In this document: in pieces, positions 8,789-17,055 of the stretch
Numbering within the stretch: position 1 is the stretch's first letter
Layout of the letters: every line of letters begins with the position of its first letter
DNA from: Lewinellaceae bacterium
Lineage (GTDB): Bacteria; Bacteroidota; Bacteroidia; Chitinophagales; Saprospiraceae
DNA: 64,000 nucleotides
Reading direction: 5' to 3'
NCBI GenBank assembly: GCA_020636315.1
Contig: JACJYA010000018.1
Location: 1 to 64,000, forward strand
Program-made: the position numbers and the translations under genes
Notes under the pieces: generated by a model
Databases searched by the model: none
What the model was told of the DNA's origin: nothing
Seen by the model: only the letters and a program-made list of their open reading frames with translations

Positions 8789-9925
8789 ATGGCCATCACA
8801 GTAAAAGAAGTCGCAGGTAAAAAGGAATTGAGCACTTTCATTCAGCTCCCGGCCCGCATTCATGCCGGCCATGGGAACTGGCTGCCTCCCCTCTACATGG
8901 ACGAATGGGAATACTTCAACCCCGGAAAGAACAAATCTTTCTCTCACTGCGATACCGTGCTGTACCTGGCCTACCGGGATGGAGCGCCGGCCGGCAGGCT
9001 CATGGGCATCATCAATAAGAAATACAACGCCCTGCACGGGGAGAAAACAGCGCGCTTTGCCCATTTCGAGTGTTTCGAGGATGAAGCGGTGGCCTTTGCC
9101 CTGCTCGATGCCGTCGAGGAATGGGGCAGGCAAAAGGGGATGGAGGAGATCATCGGGCCCTTCGGCTTTTCGGAAAAAGATCCACAGGGATTTTTGATCA
9201 AAGGTTTTGATGAATTGCCGGTGATCGCCACGAGCTGCAATTTGCCGTACATGCCGCAGTTTGTGGAAAAAAAAGGATACGGGAAGAAAATGGATTGCTT
9301 CGATTTTCTGATCGACCTGAAGGACGGAGGAATTCCCGTTCACTATTCCCGCATCTTCGAGCGGGTGAAGCGAAATCCGCACTTCCGGCTTCTGGAATTC
9401 GAAAGCAGGAAGGAGCTTCGGCCCTATATCGTGCCTGTCTTTGAACTGGTCAATGAGGCTTACAAGGACATCTTTGGGTTTCAGCCGCTCGATGAGGGAG
9501 AAGTCAAATTCCTGGCCGATCGTTATTTGCCTTTGCTGAATCCCCGGTACGTCAAGATCGTGGCCGACGATGCCGGAAAGGTAATCGCCTTTTTTATTGG
9601 CGTCCCCAACATGACAAAAGGCATTCAGCGGTCGAAGGGAAAGCTGTTCCCCTTTGGGTTCCTGCATATCCTCGCTTCAGCAAGAAAGGCGAAACAACTC
9701 GACCTGCTGCTGGGAGCGATCGACGACAAATACCGGGGCATGGGAATTGATATCCTGATGGCATGGCCCATGATACAGCAAGCCCTGCAGGCAGGCATTG
9801 AGAGGCTGGAAACACACCTGGTCTCGGAAGACAACAAGGCCATGCTGGCGGAATATCAGCGAATAAACGCCAGGATGCACAAGCAGTTCAGGATTTTCCG
9901 GAAAACGCTCAACGGGGTAAATTAA
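8789..9925 (+). CDS. GNAT-fold acyltransferase, candidate bacterial ceramide-synthase-like protein
   Basis: 378 residues, soluble. The N-terminal half shows a GNAT-type core: LYLAYRDGAPAGRLMGIINK, then HFECFEDEAVAFALLDAVEEW, then IIGPFGFSEKDPQGFLIKGF. The C-terminal half has another acyltransferase-like region, VKIVADDAGKVIAFFIGVPN and DDKYRGMGIDILMAWPM. This two-lobed family (E. coli YghO-like) is usually annotated only as N-acetyltransferase. The Caulobacter ceramide synthase bCerS was, as I recall, also annotated in this way. The gene directly follows an SMS-like gene and is convergent with the TPM gene, with no bases between the stop codons. Assignment to ceramide N-acylation is inference from family likeness and neighbourhood, not from a diagnostic residue. 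Confidence 0.6.
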   Translation: MAITVKEVAGKKELSTFIQLPARIHAGHGNWLPPLYMDEWEYFNPGKNKSFSHCDTVLYLAYRDGAPAGRLMGIINKKYNALHGEKTARFAHFECFEDEAVAFALLDAVEEWGRQKGMEEIIGPFGFSEKDPQGFLIKGFDELPVIATSCNLPYMPQFVEKKGYGKKMDCFDFLIDLKDGGIPVHYSRIFERVKRNPHFRLLEFESRKELRPYIVPVFELVNEAYKDIFGFQPLDEGEVKFLADRYLPLLNPRYVKIVADDAGKVIAFFIGVPNMTKGIQRSKGKLFPFGFLHILASARKAKQLDLLLGAIDDKYRGMGIDILMAWPMIQQALQAGIERLETHLVSEDNKAMLAEYQRINARMHKQFRIFRKTLNGVN

Positions 9926-11152
9926 CTACCAGCTCACCCCCGCGCCGCCCCCGCCGGAGCTGCCGCCGCCCCAGCTGCTGCCGCCTCCGCCACTGAACCC
10001 TCCGCCACCGCCGCCACCGGAAGAGCGGACTTTTTGGGGGATGATTTCGATCCGGGTATCAGTGTAGTTGCAGTTCTTACAGGCAAAAGTGATCTCGCGC
10101 TTGCCGCTGTGGTTGTAGGTGGCGGGGCGCAGTACTCTTGAGTGCTGCTTGTGGTAGGTGACATAGCTGCATTTAGGGCACTTCTCGTATTTGGTCCAAC
10201 GCTTGGCGTAGCGGAGAATGAGAACGTCGTCATGGTCATCGGTCACCCATACATCGTAATCGACCGAGCCGATCTCCTCTTCCGTTACCTGGCCTTGTTC
10301 GAGGAAGGCATCGTCGGCCTGTTCATCGAGCTTGTGCATGAGCTTGCCGTTCACCTTGCTGTAGCGCGGGTGGTTGCGCAGGTTTTTCAACAACCGGCCC
10401 AGGTAGTAATAAACAGCGGCGAACGGAATAGGAAAGAGGATGAAAAAAACGATAGACTTTAAAGGGCGGACGGCCATATACCGGTCGTACAATTCCTGTT
10501 TACTGAACCGGGTATAGAGCAGCCAGATGAGCAGGAAAAAGTGAAAAATGAGGACAACAACGAAGTACCAGCCCAGCACCGCCGGCAGGCCGGGCACCGG
10601 CCGGAAGGGCTCTTTCCCTTTCATTTCTGATCGGATCTCTTCCAGTGCTTCCGGGCTTTCCAGCGTTTCTTTGATCTTGGCAGTGGCGGCGTACAGGCCC
10701 TGCCCGTATTTTCCCTCCCGGAAATAAGGCACCAGTTCCTGCATGCCGATGCGGTAGCAGATGACGTCGGGAAGCACGCCTTCCAGTCCGTAACCCGTTT
10801 CGAACTCTGTCCGCCGCTGGTCCATCACAGTAAAGATGAGCAGGCCATTGTCTTTATCAGACTGGCCGATGCCCCAGTATTGGAAAAGGCGGGTAGCGAA
10901 CTCTTTCGGGTTGTCTTCCCCTATGCTGTTGACGATTACGATGGCCACCTGGGCGGTAGAGTTTCGCTCCAGTTCGGTAATGAGGGTATTGAGTTGTTGG
11001 ACTTCCTCACCAGAAAGTATATTGTCCGGGTTGCTGACGTAGCCGTTGCCGTTTTGCTTGGGGTCGGGGATGGTTTCAACGGTGTAAACGGTTTGAGCAA
11101 GGGCCCGGCTACCAGATAACAGGATGACTAAGAAGAGCAGGAAGCGGTACAT
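9926..11152 (-). CDS. TPM-domain membrane protein with zinc-ribbon and glycine-rich tail
   Basis: 409 residues from the ATG at 11152; earlier in-frame starts lack a signal peptide directly after them. Residues 1-20 are a signal peptide ending ALAQ. Residues about 30-160 form a TPM (YgcG/Psb32-like) domain: YVSNPDNILSGEEVQQLN, TAQVAIVIVNSI, FQYWGIGQSDKDNGLLIF, FETGYGLEGVLPD. Two hydrophobic stretches follow, then a region with two Cys pairs (CPKC and CKNC) typical of a zinc ribbon, and a tail of almost only Gly, Ser and Trp (SGGGGGGGFSGGGGSSWGGG). Such tails are common in TPM proteins. TPM proteins act at membranes, with roles proposed in photosystem repair or envelope quality control; here the role is unknown. 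Confidence 0.85.
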   Translation of the reverse strand: MYRFLLFLVILLSGSRALAQTVYTVETIPDPKQNGNGYVSNPDNILSGEEVQQLNTLITELERNSTAQVAIVIVNSIGEDNPKEFATRLFQYWGIGQSDKDNGLLIFTVMDQRRTEFETGYGLEGVLPDVICYRIGMQELVPYFREGKYGQGLYAATAKIKETLESPEALEEIRSEMKGKEPFRPVPGLPAVLGWYFVVVLIFHFFLLIWLLYTRFSKQELYDRYMAVRPLKSIVFFILFPIPFAAVYYYLGRLLKNLRNHPRYSKVNGKLMHKLDEQADDAFLEQGQVTEEEIGSVDYDVWVTDDHDDVLILRYAKRWTKYEKCPKCSYVTYHKQHSRVLRPATYNHSGKREITFACKNCNYTDTRIEIIPQKVRSSGGGGGGGFSGGGGSSWGGGSSGGGGAGVSW

Positions 11153-11256
11153 TATGGAGCCGTGGTTTTTATGGCAAGATAAACACCCGGGGTGAAAAAA
11201 GGAGTGATTTATGTTAGCATTAGCTGTTGGCGGGTTCGTGCCCGCCAACTTCATCG

Positions 11257-11538
11257 TCAGATGATATCCTCAAACTCGTCCTCCTCTCCCTCGGGGGCAA
11301 GGCGGCTCAGGGCGGCTTCCCGTATGCTGCGCATCCGGCTCATCTCTTCCAGGGCCGCGGTGATAAAGGAGTCGTCAACCAGCCTGCGGATGTCTTCTAC
11401 CCCGCTAACCTGGCTTCCTGTCCTGAACTTATAGGTTTGCTCAAACAGGCCGGCCTCCAGCTTAACGGCCAGCTTGTTTTCCATTTGAAAGATGGTGATC
11501 TTCAGTACGGGGTGCTCTATGTATCCGGCTATGCGCAT
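11257..11538 (-). CDS. Conserved small hypothetical protein
   Basis: 93 residues with no signal peptide or membrane segment. The N-terminal half is strand-rich (GYIEHPVLKITIFQMENKLA) and the C-terminal half is helical, ending in an acidic tail (PEGEEDEFEDII). It lies in the same direction between the DUF2520 gene and the TPM gene, and its codon use matches the neighbours. I do not recognise a family. Confidence 0.65.
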   Translation of the reverse strand: MRIAGYIEHPVLKITIFQMENKLAVKLEAGLFEQTYKFRTGSQVSGVEDIRRLVDDSFITAALEEMSRMRSIREAALSRLAPEGEEDEFEDII

Positions 11539-11616
11539 GTTTCGTTAATGGTTGATTCGAAAAAATTCGTGGATGGGTTGCCCGCCTTCGCTTGGGCTCA
11601 GCCGGGAAAAGTTCGT

Positions 11617-12402
11617 TCATTTGTAAAGTTGGAGAATGTTTTTTGTCAGCAACTCATATACCTCCCCAAAGTTCGGAAATTTTTTCAGGTAAGCCAGGTG
11701 CCGGGCAATGGTTTCCCCGTCGCCCCTGCGGGCGGGTCCGGTTTGCATGGCCTGCGGAGTGTGGCCTTCCAGCTTGTTCACCGTTTCCTGGATAAGAGGG
11801 AGTAACAGCTCAAAAGGAAGCTGTTCCTTCCGGAGGATCTCCTGGCCGATGTGAAAAAGGTGGTTGGTGAAATTGTTGACAAAAACCGCCGCGACGTGAA
11901 GCGTGGCCCGCTGCTCATCATCGATGCGGTGAACGTTCGGGCTGATCCGCCTGCCAAGCGCCGACAATTGCTCCTCCAGGCCGGCATCGGGGCTGTAAAT
12001 ACAAATGGGAATGCTCTGAAAATCGGGCTCCCGCTCCCGGGAGAAGGTCTGCAAAGGGTATAAAATGCCGTGTTTCGGGAAAAAAGGGGCCAAAACAGCG
12101 GATGGAGTGGCTCCGGAGGTATGCACCACGGCGCTGTCCCCGGCAAGTACAGGCACCAGCTTTTTAGCTACCTCGGCAATGGCGTCGTCACTGACGGCAA
12201 GGATGTAGAGGCCAACTGCGGGCCTCACTTCTTCGAGACGGGTGACGGGTTGTGCGCCCACAGCTTCGGCCAGCTCTCTGGCCTTGCTTCCCTGCCGGCT
12301 GAATACCTGCGCCACCCCAATACCAGTGGCCTTCAGCCGCCTGCCCAGGTGATAACCGACGTTGCCGGCTCCGATGAGGGTTATGCTTGTTGGATACCCC
12401 AT
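11617..12402 (-). CDS. Rossmann-fold / DUF2520 protein (putative NADP-dependent oxidoreductase)
   Basis: 261 residues. The N-terminus, SITLIGAGNVGYHLGRRLKA, is a Rossmann GxGxxG nucleotide-binding motif of the ProC/F420-dependent-oxidoreductase type, followed by VFSRQGSKARELAEAVGA and LAVSDDAIAEVAKKL. The C-terminal helical part (PLQTFSREREPDF, HVAAVFVNNFTNHLFHIG) is DUF2520, which usually pairs with this fold. Proteins of this build resemble ketopantoate or pyrroline-carboxylate reductases, but the substrate is unknown. It follows ccmF on the same strand, separated by a bracket of short repeats. Confidence 0.85.
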   Translation of the reverse strand: MGYPTSITLIGAGNVGYHLGRRLKATGIGVAQVFSRQGSKARELAEAVGAQPVTRLEEVRPAVGLYILAVSDDAIAEVAKKLVPVLAGDSAVVHTSGATPSAVLAPFFPKHGILYPLQTFSREREPDFQSIPICIYSPDAGLEEQLSALGRRISPNVHRIDDEQRATLHVAAVFVNNFTNHLFHIGQEILRKEQLPFELLLPLIQETVNKLEGHTPQAMQTGPARRGDGETIARHLAYLKKFPNFGEVYELLTKNILQLYK

Positions 12403-12406
12403 ATTT

Positions 12407-12490
12407 AGTGTGAAAGTGTGAAAGTGTAAGAGTGTAAAAGTGTAAGAGAGAGCTTTCGTTTACACTTATCCACCTTTACACTTTTACACC
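12407..12490. repeat. Inverted pair of GTGTAAAA repeat arrays at the ccmF stop
   Basis: The left arm (12407-12446) is built from copies of agtgtgaa/agtgtaag, and the right arm (12458-12490) from tttacact units that are its complement, with only about 11 bases between. The ccmF TAA stop (12476-12478) lies inside the right arm, so the array supplies the end of the coding sequence. The arms can form a long imperfect hairpin in the ccmF 3' UTR. Confidence 0.7.
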
Positions 12491-15340
12491 TTGTCCAATC
12501 CTCCTCCCCATACTCACCGCCAGGCCGATCATCATGAGCGTTGAACCCAGCCAGAAGAGGTTGATGCCAGGGAATTCAATGGCTTCCAGAACGATGTAAT
12601 CGGAACGCAGGGAATTGGTTGCCAGCTCGATAGGGATGGCCTCTGTTTTTTTGTCGGACTGGGCGACCTGCAATTCTATCGTTTCTGTGCTCGGGTCAAT
12701 GCCCGTAAAGCGGAAGTGCAGGCCCGGCCCCGGGATTTCATCCTTCAGGTTGAAAGGGCGGTTGTCACGGATCAGATAGACCGGTTGGGCAACGTAGGAC
12801 TCCCCGTTCGGCGCCAGGACGCTGATCATGGCGCTGACGGCGATGTCATCTTCTCTGGGTACATAATTGGGGTGTTCCGGGTTGCGGTTGAAACCGGCAA
12901 ATTGGATCTGGTAACCTTTGTATTCGATCTTGTCGCCTTGTTTGAAAGTGAAGGGCTGATAGTCCAGGTTGGTTTCCGGGGACAAAACCGCATCAAAGAT
13001 GCCTTCATTGAGGCGCACCTTGGCGTTCAGCTCGTTGATCTGTTCGGGGTAGCTGTACAGCAACTGGCCGCGCAGCACCAGAACGGGGTTAACCATATAA
13101 ATGCTGTCCTCATCCTGACGCTCTACTTTGATGGTGGCGCCAATGGCGATATCGCCTTCCTCGGGCTTGTAATCCGGATGAGTAGGCGTGCGGTTGATTC
13201 GCCCGACGGTAAGGATGTAGGTTTTGACAACAGAAGTATCGACATTTTTCAACTGTACGGTATCCTTCAGTTCAACGGGCCGGCCGATAGGGGCTTCAAG
13301 CACCCGGTAATTGAGGCTGTCCTCCCGCTGGCGCCGGTAATCCATATCGATCTCCACCTGGGGCAGGGAGGCGATGTGGGTAAAGATATCGCGGTCCCAG
13401 TACCGTTTCGTCGATGGATTGGAGGCGGAGATCTTGGTGAAAGACTTATCGTACAGGATATTGGGGTGCAGGTCGAACTCTTCCACCACATTTCCTTTCT
13501 CGTCCTTTCTCTTGTAATTGACGGTGAAGGTGCGGGTGAAGGTATCAACGGTGTCATTGGTGTATGTCACCTCGTAGGGGCCCATGATGAGGGGCGAATT
13601 TTTGAACAGCAGGATGTTGCGCGCCAGTTCCTCCCTGCTCGCTCCTTCGATCAGTCCGTCCATGACGAAGGGGTTATTCGAAATGATGCGTTTATTCAGC
13701 CCCGAGGCCAGAATGCCCACGATCATTATGCCGAAGCCGATGTGAGAAAACGCGGAGCCGGCCATCTTCAGGTTCCCGCGGATAAAGGTGATGAGGTAAT
13801 CCAGGTTGGTGACGATGGTGAATATCCCGCAGAACAGCAGCACCAGGAATTGCCACGCTTTGGCGTCGATCCAGAGGGTGGTGAGGTAAGTCAATGCAGC
13901 TGTGGCCACCAGCGCTATGCCCGTATGCAGGCCGAACCTGGAGGCGTATTTCTGAAAATTCACTTCCCGGTAACGCAGGTATTGGGCCAAACCCGAAAGG
14001 ATGCCGATGAAAACGGCGATCCACAGCTGGTATTTGTTGTAATGAGGCTCCGGGTCGGTGATGACATGGCCTTCGAACCCCGGGTTGAAGTACTGGGCGA
14101 CCTTGTTGTAAACAGGCAGGGAGGTGGAGGCCGTAATGATCAGGGCGGAGAAAAGGAGCACCAGCGTGCCGATGAACATCCAGAATTCCTTGGAAGCGGT
14201 GGCCTCCTCTTTTTGCGGGCTAGGGATTCCCCTGAAGCGAACGCCCAGCAGTATGCCGGACAGCAGCAGGGAAAAAACGATAAAGCCAACCAGTTGCCAT
14301 TCCAGCCCCATTTCGGTGAAAGCGTGGACGGACGTGTCGCCCAGCACGCCACTTCTGGTCAGGAAAGTGGAATAGACGATGAATACAAAGGTCAGCAGGT
14401 AGTAGATGTACGTGCTCCGCACCGAATGGCCGGTACTGCGGGCGATGAGGTTGGTGTGGATACCGGCGATGAGGATCAGCCACGGCACCAGCGACATGTT
14501 TTCCACCGGGTCCCAGGCCCAGTAGCCGCCGAAGCTCAGGGCTTCATAGGCCCAGGCGCCCCCCATCAGGATGCCGGTCCCGAGGATGGCCCCGCTGAAC
14601 AGCGCCCAGCGCAGGGCGGGCTGCAACCAGGCTTTGTGCTCTTTCTTCCACAGGCCGGCAATGGCGTAGCAGAAAGGAATAGAGGTGGAGGCAAAACCCA
14701 GGAACAGGGTTGGAGGGTGGATGGTCATCCAGTAGTTCTGCAAAAGCGGGTTGAGGCCTGAACCGGTGAGCTGGGCGGCGTAATCCGCCTTGGCAAAGAT
14801 GGGAGCATCAACTACCTCGCGCAGGAGCATCAACGGGTTGCTGCCGATCCGGGCGGGGCTGTCGCCGAATCCGACATAAATGCCCAGCAGCATGGAAGCG
14901 ATGAAAAGTTGTATGAAGGACAATACGGTGAGCGTAGGGGCCTCCCATTTTCTGGCGGTGGCCATCAGCACCATGCCCAGGATTACGTGCCAGAACATCC
15001 ACAAAAGGAAGCTCCCTTCCTGGCCTTCCCAGAAAGCGGAGAAAATGTATTTGAAAGGCAGGTCCTCGGAAACATGCGCCTGAACGTACTGGTACTCGTA
15101 GTACTGGTTTACCATCAGGTAGAATATCACCCCGATGATGGTAAAAACGCTCAGCCCGTGAACGAGGAAACCCCACCGCCCCATATTCCGCCAGGCTTGG
15201 TATTCGGAGGAATCGCGGCGTTGAGTGGCGAAAAAATAAGAAACGCCGGCAAAGAGGCTGGCGACAAAACTGGCGACAATGGCAGCCTGCCCCACCTGTC
15301 CCGGAAGGAGATGTTCTCCTACATATTGGATGTCCTGCAT
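12476..15340 (-). CDS. ccmF: Cytochrome c haem lyase subunit CcmF/CcsA family
   Basis: 954 residues. The first about 550 are hydrophobic with many transmembrane helices and contain the family signature YWAWDPVENMSLVPWLI (the tryptophan-rich WWD haem-handling motif) and NYWMTIHPPTLFLGFA with a conserved His. The last about 350 residues form a large periplasmic region (repeated PNYVPREDDIAVSAM-like and HPDYKPEEGDIAIGAT segments) before a final helix. CcmF receives haem from CcmE and helps attach it to CXXCH motifs of apocytochrome c. It is longer than the about 650-residue proteobacterial protein, as is common in Bacteroidota. It follows ccmE after 12 bp in one operon. The stop codon lies in a repeat array. 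Confidence 0.93.
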   Translation of the reverse strand: MQDIQYVGEHLLPGQVGQAAIVASFVASLFAGVSYFFATQRRDSSEYQAWRNMGRWGFLVHGLSVFTIIGVIFYLMVNQYYEYQYVQAHVSEDLPFKYIFSAFWEGQEGSFLLWMFWHVILGMVLMATARKWEAPTLTVLSFIQLFIASMLLGIYVGFGDSPARIGSNPLMLLREVVDAPIFAKADYAAQLTGSGLNPLLQNYWMTIHPPTLFLGFASTSIPFCYAIAGLWKKEHKAWLQPALRWALFSGAILGTGILMGGAWAYEALSFGGYWAWDPVENMSLVPWLILIAGIHTNLIARSTGHSVRSTYIYYLLTFVFIVYSTFLTRSGVLGDTSVHAFTEMGLEWQLVGFIVFSLLLSGILLGVRFRGIPSPQKEEATASKEFWMFIGTLVLLFSALIITASTSLPVYNKVAQYFNPGFEGHVITDPEPHYNKYQLWIAVFIGILSGLAQYLRYREVNFQKYASRFGLHTGIALVATAALTYLTTLWIDAKAWQFLVLLFCGIFTIVTNLDYLITFIRGNLKMAGSAFSHIGFGIMIVGILASGLNKRIISNNPFVMDGLIEGASREELARNILLFKNSPLIMGPYEVTYTNDTVDTFTRTFTVNYKRKDEKGNVVEEFDLHPNILYDKSFTKISASNPSTKRYWDRDIFTHIASLPQVEIDMDYRRQREDSLNYRVLEAPIGRPVELKDTVQLKNVDTSVVKTYILTVGRINRTPTHPDYKPEEGDIAIGATIKVERQDEDSIYMVNPVLVLRGQLLYSYPEQINELNAKVRLNEGIFDAVLSPETNLDYQPFTFKQGDKIEYKGYQIQFAGFNRNPEHPNYVPREDDIAVSAMISVLAPNGESYVAQPVYLIRDNRPFNLKDEIPGPGLHFRFTGIDPSTETIELQVAQSDKKTEAIPIELATNSLRSDYIVLEAIEFPGINLFWLGSTLMMIGLAVSMGRRIGQGVKV

Positions 15341-15352
15341 AACTTTTTTAGG

Positions 15353-15748
15353 TTACTTCCCTTCGCTCTTGATGTAAACTTCTTCATCCTTGTACTTGGA
15401 GGGGCACTTCATGAGCAGGTCGGTGGCTACGAATTCCTCTCCCTTCATCTGCCCGGTCAGTACAACCTGTTCGGACAGCTCAAAATCCTGAGGCTTTTCC
15501 GACAGCAGCACCACCTTGCGCTCTTCCCCTTCGGTGTCTTTGATGTAGAAACTGAAATAATTGGGGTCTTCGGCAGGGTCGTAATACATTTCCTTATCCT
15601 TGGACAACTGGCCGGCGATCTTTACCCGGCCTCCGCTGTGGCTGGCCTGGGCAAAAGTGGCGTAGGTGCTCATATCGTCGGCGGCAGTGGTCAGCAGCGC
15701 AATGGCCGCCACGATCATCAGGATGGCAACGATATATATCTTTTTCAT
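15353..15748 (-). CDS. ccmE: Cytochrome c maturation haem chaperone CcmE, CxxxY variant
   Basis: 131 residues: an N-terminal membrane anchor (residues about 4-20) and a periplasmic OB-fold beta domain (GGRVKIAGQLSKD, FSFYIKDTEGEERKVV, QVVLTGQMKGEEFVATDLL). In classical CcmE the haem is bound covalently by His in an HxxxY motif. Here the equivalent position reads KCPSKY, giving C115-x-x-x-Y119. The Cys variant is known from Desulfovibrio and archaea, where it defines a modified system I. The protein passes haem to CcmF, whose gene follows 12 bp downstream. A TAACTTTG promoter element lies 77 bp upstream of the ATG. Confidence 0.9.
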   Translation of the reverse strand: MKKIYIVAILMIVAAIALLTTAADDMSTYATFAQASHSGGRVKIAGQLSKDKEMYYDPAEDPNYFSFYIKDTEGEERKVVLLSEKPQDFELSEQVVLTGQMKGEEFVATDLLMKCPSKYKDEEVYIKSEGK

Positions 15749-15824
15749 CTTTACCGGTTTTTAGCGCCCGCCTCCCAGGGAACCGGGCAGGAATTGTTGT
15801 GTTGGTTACAATCTTATTATGAGA

Positions 15825-15832
15825 CAAAGTTA
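15825..15832 (-). promoter_or_regulatory. Putative -7 element of the ccmE-ccmF operon
   Basis: TAACTTTG on the minus strand matches the Bacteroidota -7 consensus TAnnTTTG, 77 bp before ccmE. No good -33 TTTG was found. The rest of 15750-15975 holds only a small gccacc/ggtggc hairpin (15903-15918) and no gene. Confidence 0.4.
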
Positions 15833-15975
15833 CGGAATGTTTGTTCCCTCTGCCTATTTGTTACTGGTCAAAAACCTGTCATTATTGAGATCCTTCGGAC
15901 GAGCCACCTTCAGGTGGCCCGTAATGCGCAAAATCAGAAACCGGGCCAGAACCGCCTCTCTTCTACTCGGAATGC

Positions 15976-16170
15976 TTATTCCACAACAAAATTCACCTTA
16001 TCCACCCCTGTATTTCCCGTCCCTGGGCCAAAGGCGGTGACGACGAACTCATAGGCGCCATTTTGGGTAATGGGCACTGCCCCTTCGAAGATGTTTACCG
16101 TTTTGGTGATTTGCATGGGGTAGGTGCCTTCTTTTTTCCCATTCCGCTTTACGATCACTTCCACTTCCAT
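15976..16170 (-). CDS. Small beta-rich hypothetical protein
   Basis: 64 residues, no signal peptide. The sequence alternates strand-like segments (MEVEVIVKRNGK, TKTVNIFEGAVP, GAYEFVVTAFGPG, VDKVNFVVE) as in a small immunoglobulin-like or sheet fold. Codon use agrees with neighbours, and the frame is clean from ATG to TAA. It lies between the ccm operon and the divergent FtsE-like gene. No family is recognised. Confidence 0.55.
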   Translation of the reverse strand: MEVEVIVKRNGKKEGTYPMQITKTVNIFEGAVPITQNGAYEFVVTAFGPGTGNTGVDKVNFVVE

Positions 16171-16247
16171 CTTGCTAAAACTAAGGCAAGGACGTACTTC
16201 ATTTTTTCCGCCAAGTTACGGACTTTCCCTAAGACAAAAATTATCCC

Positions 16248-16255
16248 TACCTTTG
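16248..16255 (+). promoter_or_regulatory. Putative -7 element of the FtsE-like gene
   Basis: TACCTTTG matches TAnnTTTG and lies 25 bp before the ATG at 16281, giving a short leader. A clear -33 element is not seen. Confidence 0.45.
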
Positions 16256-16280
16256 GCCCCTGGTAAACCCCTCTAATGCA

Positions 16281-16970
16281 ATGAACGAGAACCTGATCGT
16301 CCGCCTCATCAACGCTAATATCTATCAGCGGGAGCACCTGATCCTCAGCAAGGTCAACCTGCAGATATATAAGGGGGAGTTCGTTTATCTGATCGGCAAG
16401 ACCGGCAGCGGGAAATCGAGCCTGCTCAAGACCTTGTACGGAGCCTTGCCGCTCACCGAGGGGAAGGGCGAGGTGGCGGGATATTCCCTGTCGGGCCTCA
16501 ACCGCCGTAACATTCCGCTGCTGCGCCGCAAGCTGGGCATCGTTTTTCAGGATTTCAACCTGCTCTCCGACCGCACTATTGAGGAGAATCTGCACTTCGT
16601 GCTCGATGCCACCAACTGGAAGGACGAAAAGAAGAAACAGGAACGCATGGCCCAGGTGCTGGAACGGGTGGATCTTAAAGGGCAGGAAAAGAAAATGCCC
16701 CACCAGCTATCCGGGGGCGAACAGCAACGCGTTGTCATCGCCCGCGCCCTGCTCAACCGCCCGGAACTCATCATCGCCGACGAGCCCACCGGCAACCTCG
16801 ATCCGGAAACATCCGACGACATCCTGCTGTTGCTCCGCCAGCTGTCCCACACCAACAACACTGCCGTTCTTTTCGCTACTCACGACTACCGCATCCTGGA
16901 GAATTTCCCCGCCCGTATCATTCGCTGCCTGAATGGTAAGGTGATGGATGAGGAGGGCTTTGCGGTTTAG
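16281..16970 (+). CDS. ftsE: FtsE-like ABC transporter ATP-binding protein
   Basis: 229 residues, the normal size for FtsE. Walker A is GKTGSGKS (residues about 37-44), the Q-loop is in GIVFQDFNLL, the signature is LSGGEQQRVVIARAL, Walker B is LIIADEPTGNLD, and the switch His is in LFATHDYRIL. FtsE with membrane partner FtsX links ATP hydrolysis to cell-wall hydrolase activation at the division site. FtsX is not next to it here, which is usual in Bacteroidota. A hairpin terminator follows the gene. The related LolD or MacB-type ATPases cannot be fully excluded. Confidence 0.85.
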   Translation: MNENLIVRLINANIYQREHLILSKVNLQIYKGEFVYLIGKTGSGKSSLLKTLYGALPLTEGKGEVAGYSLSGLNRRNIPLLRRKLGIVFQDFNLLSDRTIEENLHFVLDATNWKDEKKKQERMAQVLERVDLKGQEKKMPHQLSGGEQQRVVIARALLNRPELIIADEPTGNLDPETSDDILLLLRQLSHTNNTAVLFATHDYRILENFPARIIRCLNGKVMDEEGFAV

Positions 16971-16976
16971 CTTCCC

Positions 16977-17009
16977 CTCTCGGGCGCTAATTTCCCATTA
17001 GCACGAGAG
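16977..17009 (+). terminator. Hairpin terminator after the FtsE-like gene
   Basis: Two-part stem (ctctcg with cgagag, inner gctaat with attagc) followed by ttatttt, just after the stop at 16970. This is a typical intrinsic terminator. Confidence 0.65.
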
Positions 17010-17055
17010 TTATTTTAAAATAACCTATCTTCATCCCGAAACAACCACTCCCTCA

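Noticed and set aside
12716..14761. Long open frame antisense to ccmF
   Set aside because: It has no start context, membrane pattern or family motif and is rich in Gln, Asp and Gly, as expected from the reverse of a hydrophobic gene; ccmF on the other strand is clear.
14909..16054. Frame antisense to ccmE and the ccmF start
   Set aside because: It crosses two clear genes and an intergenic promoter; its translation shows no domain.
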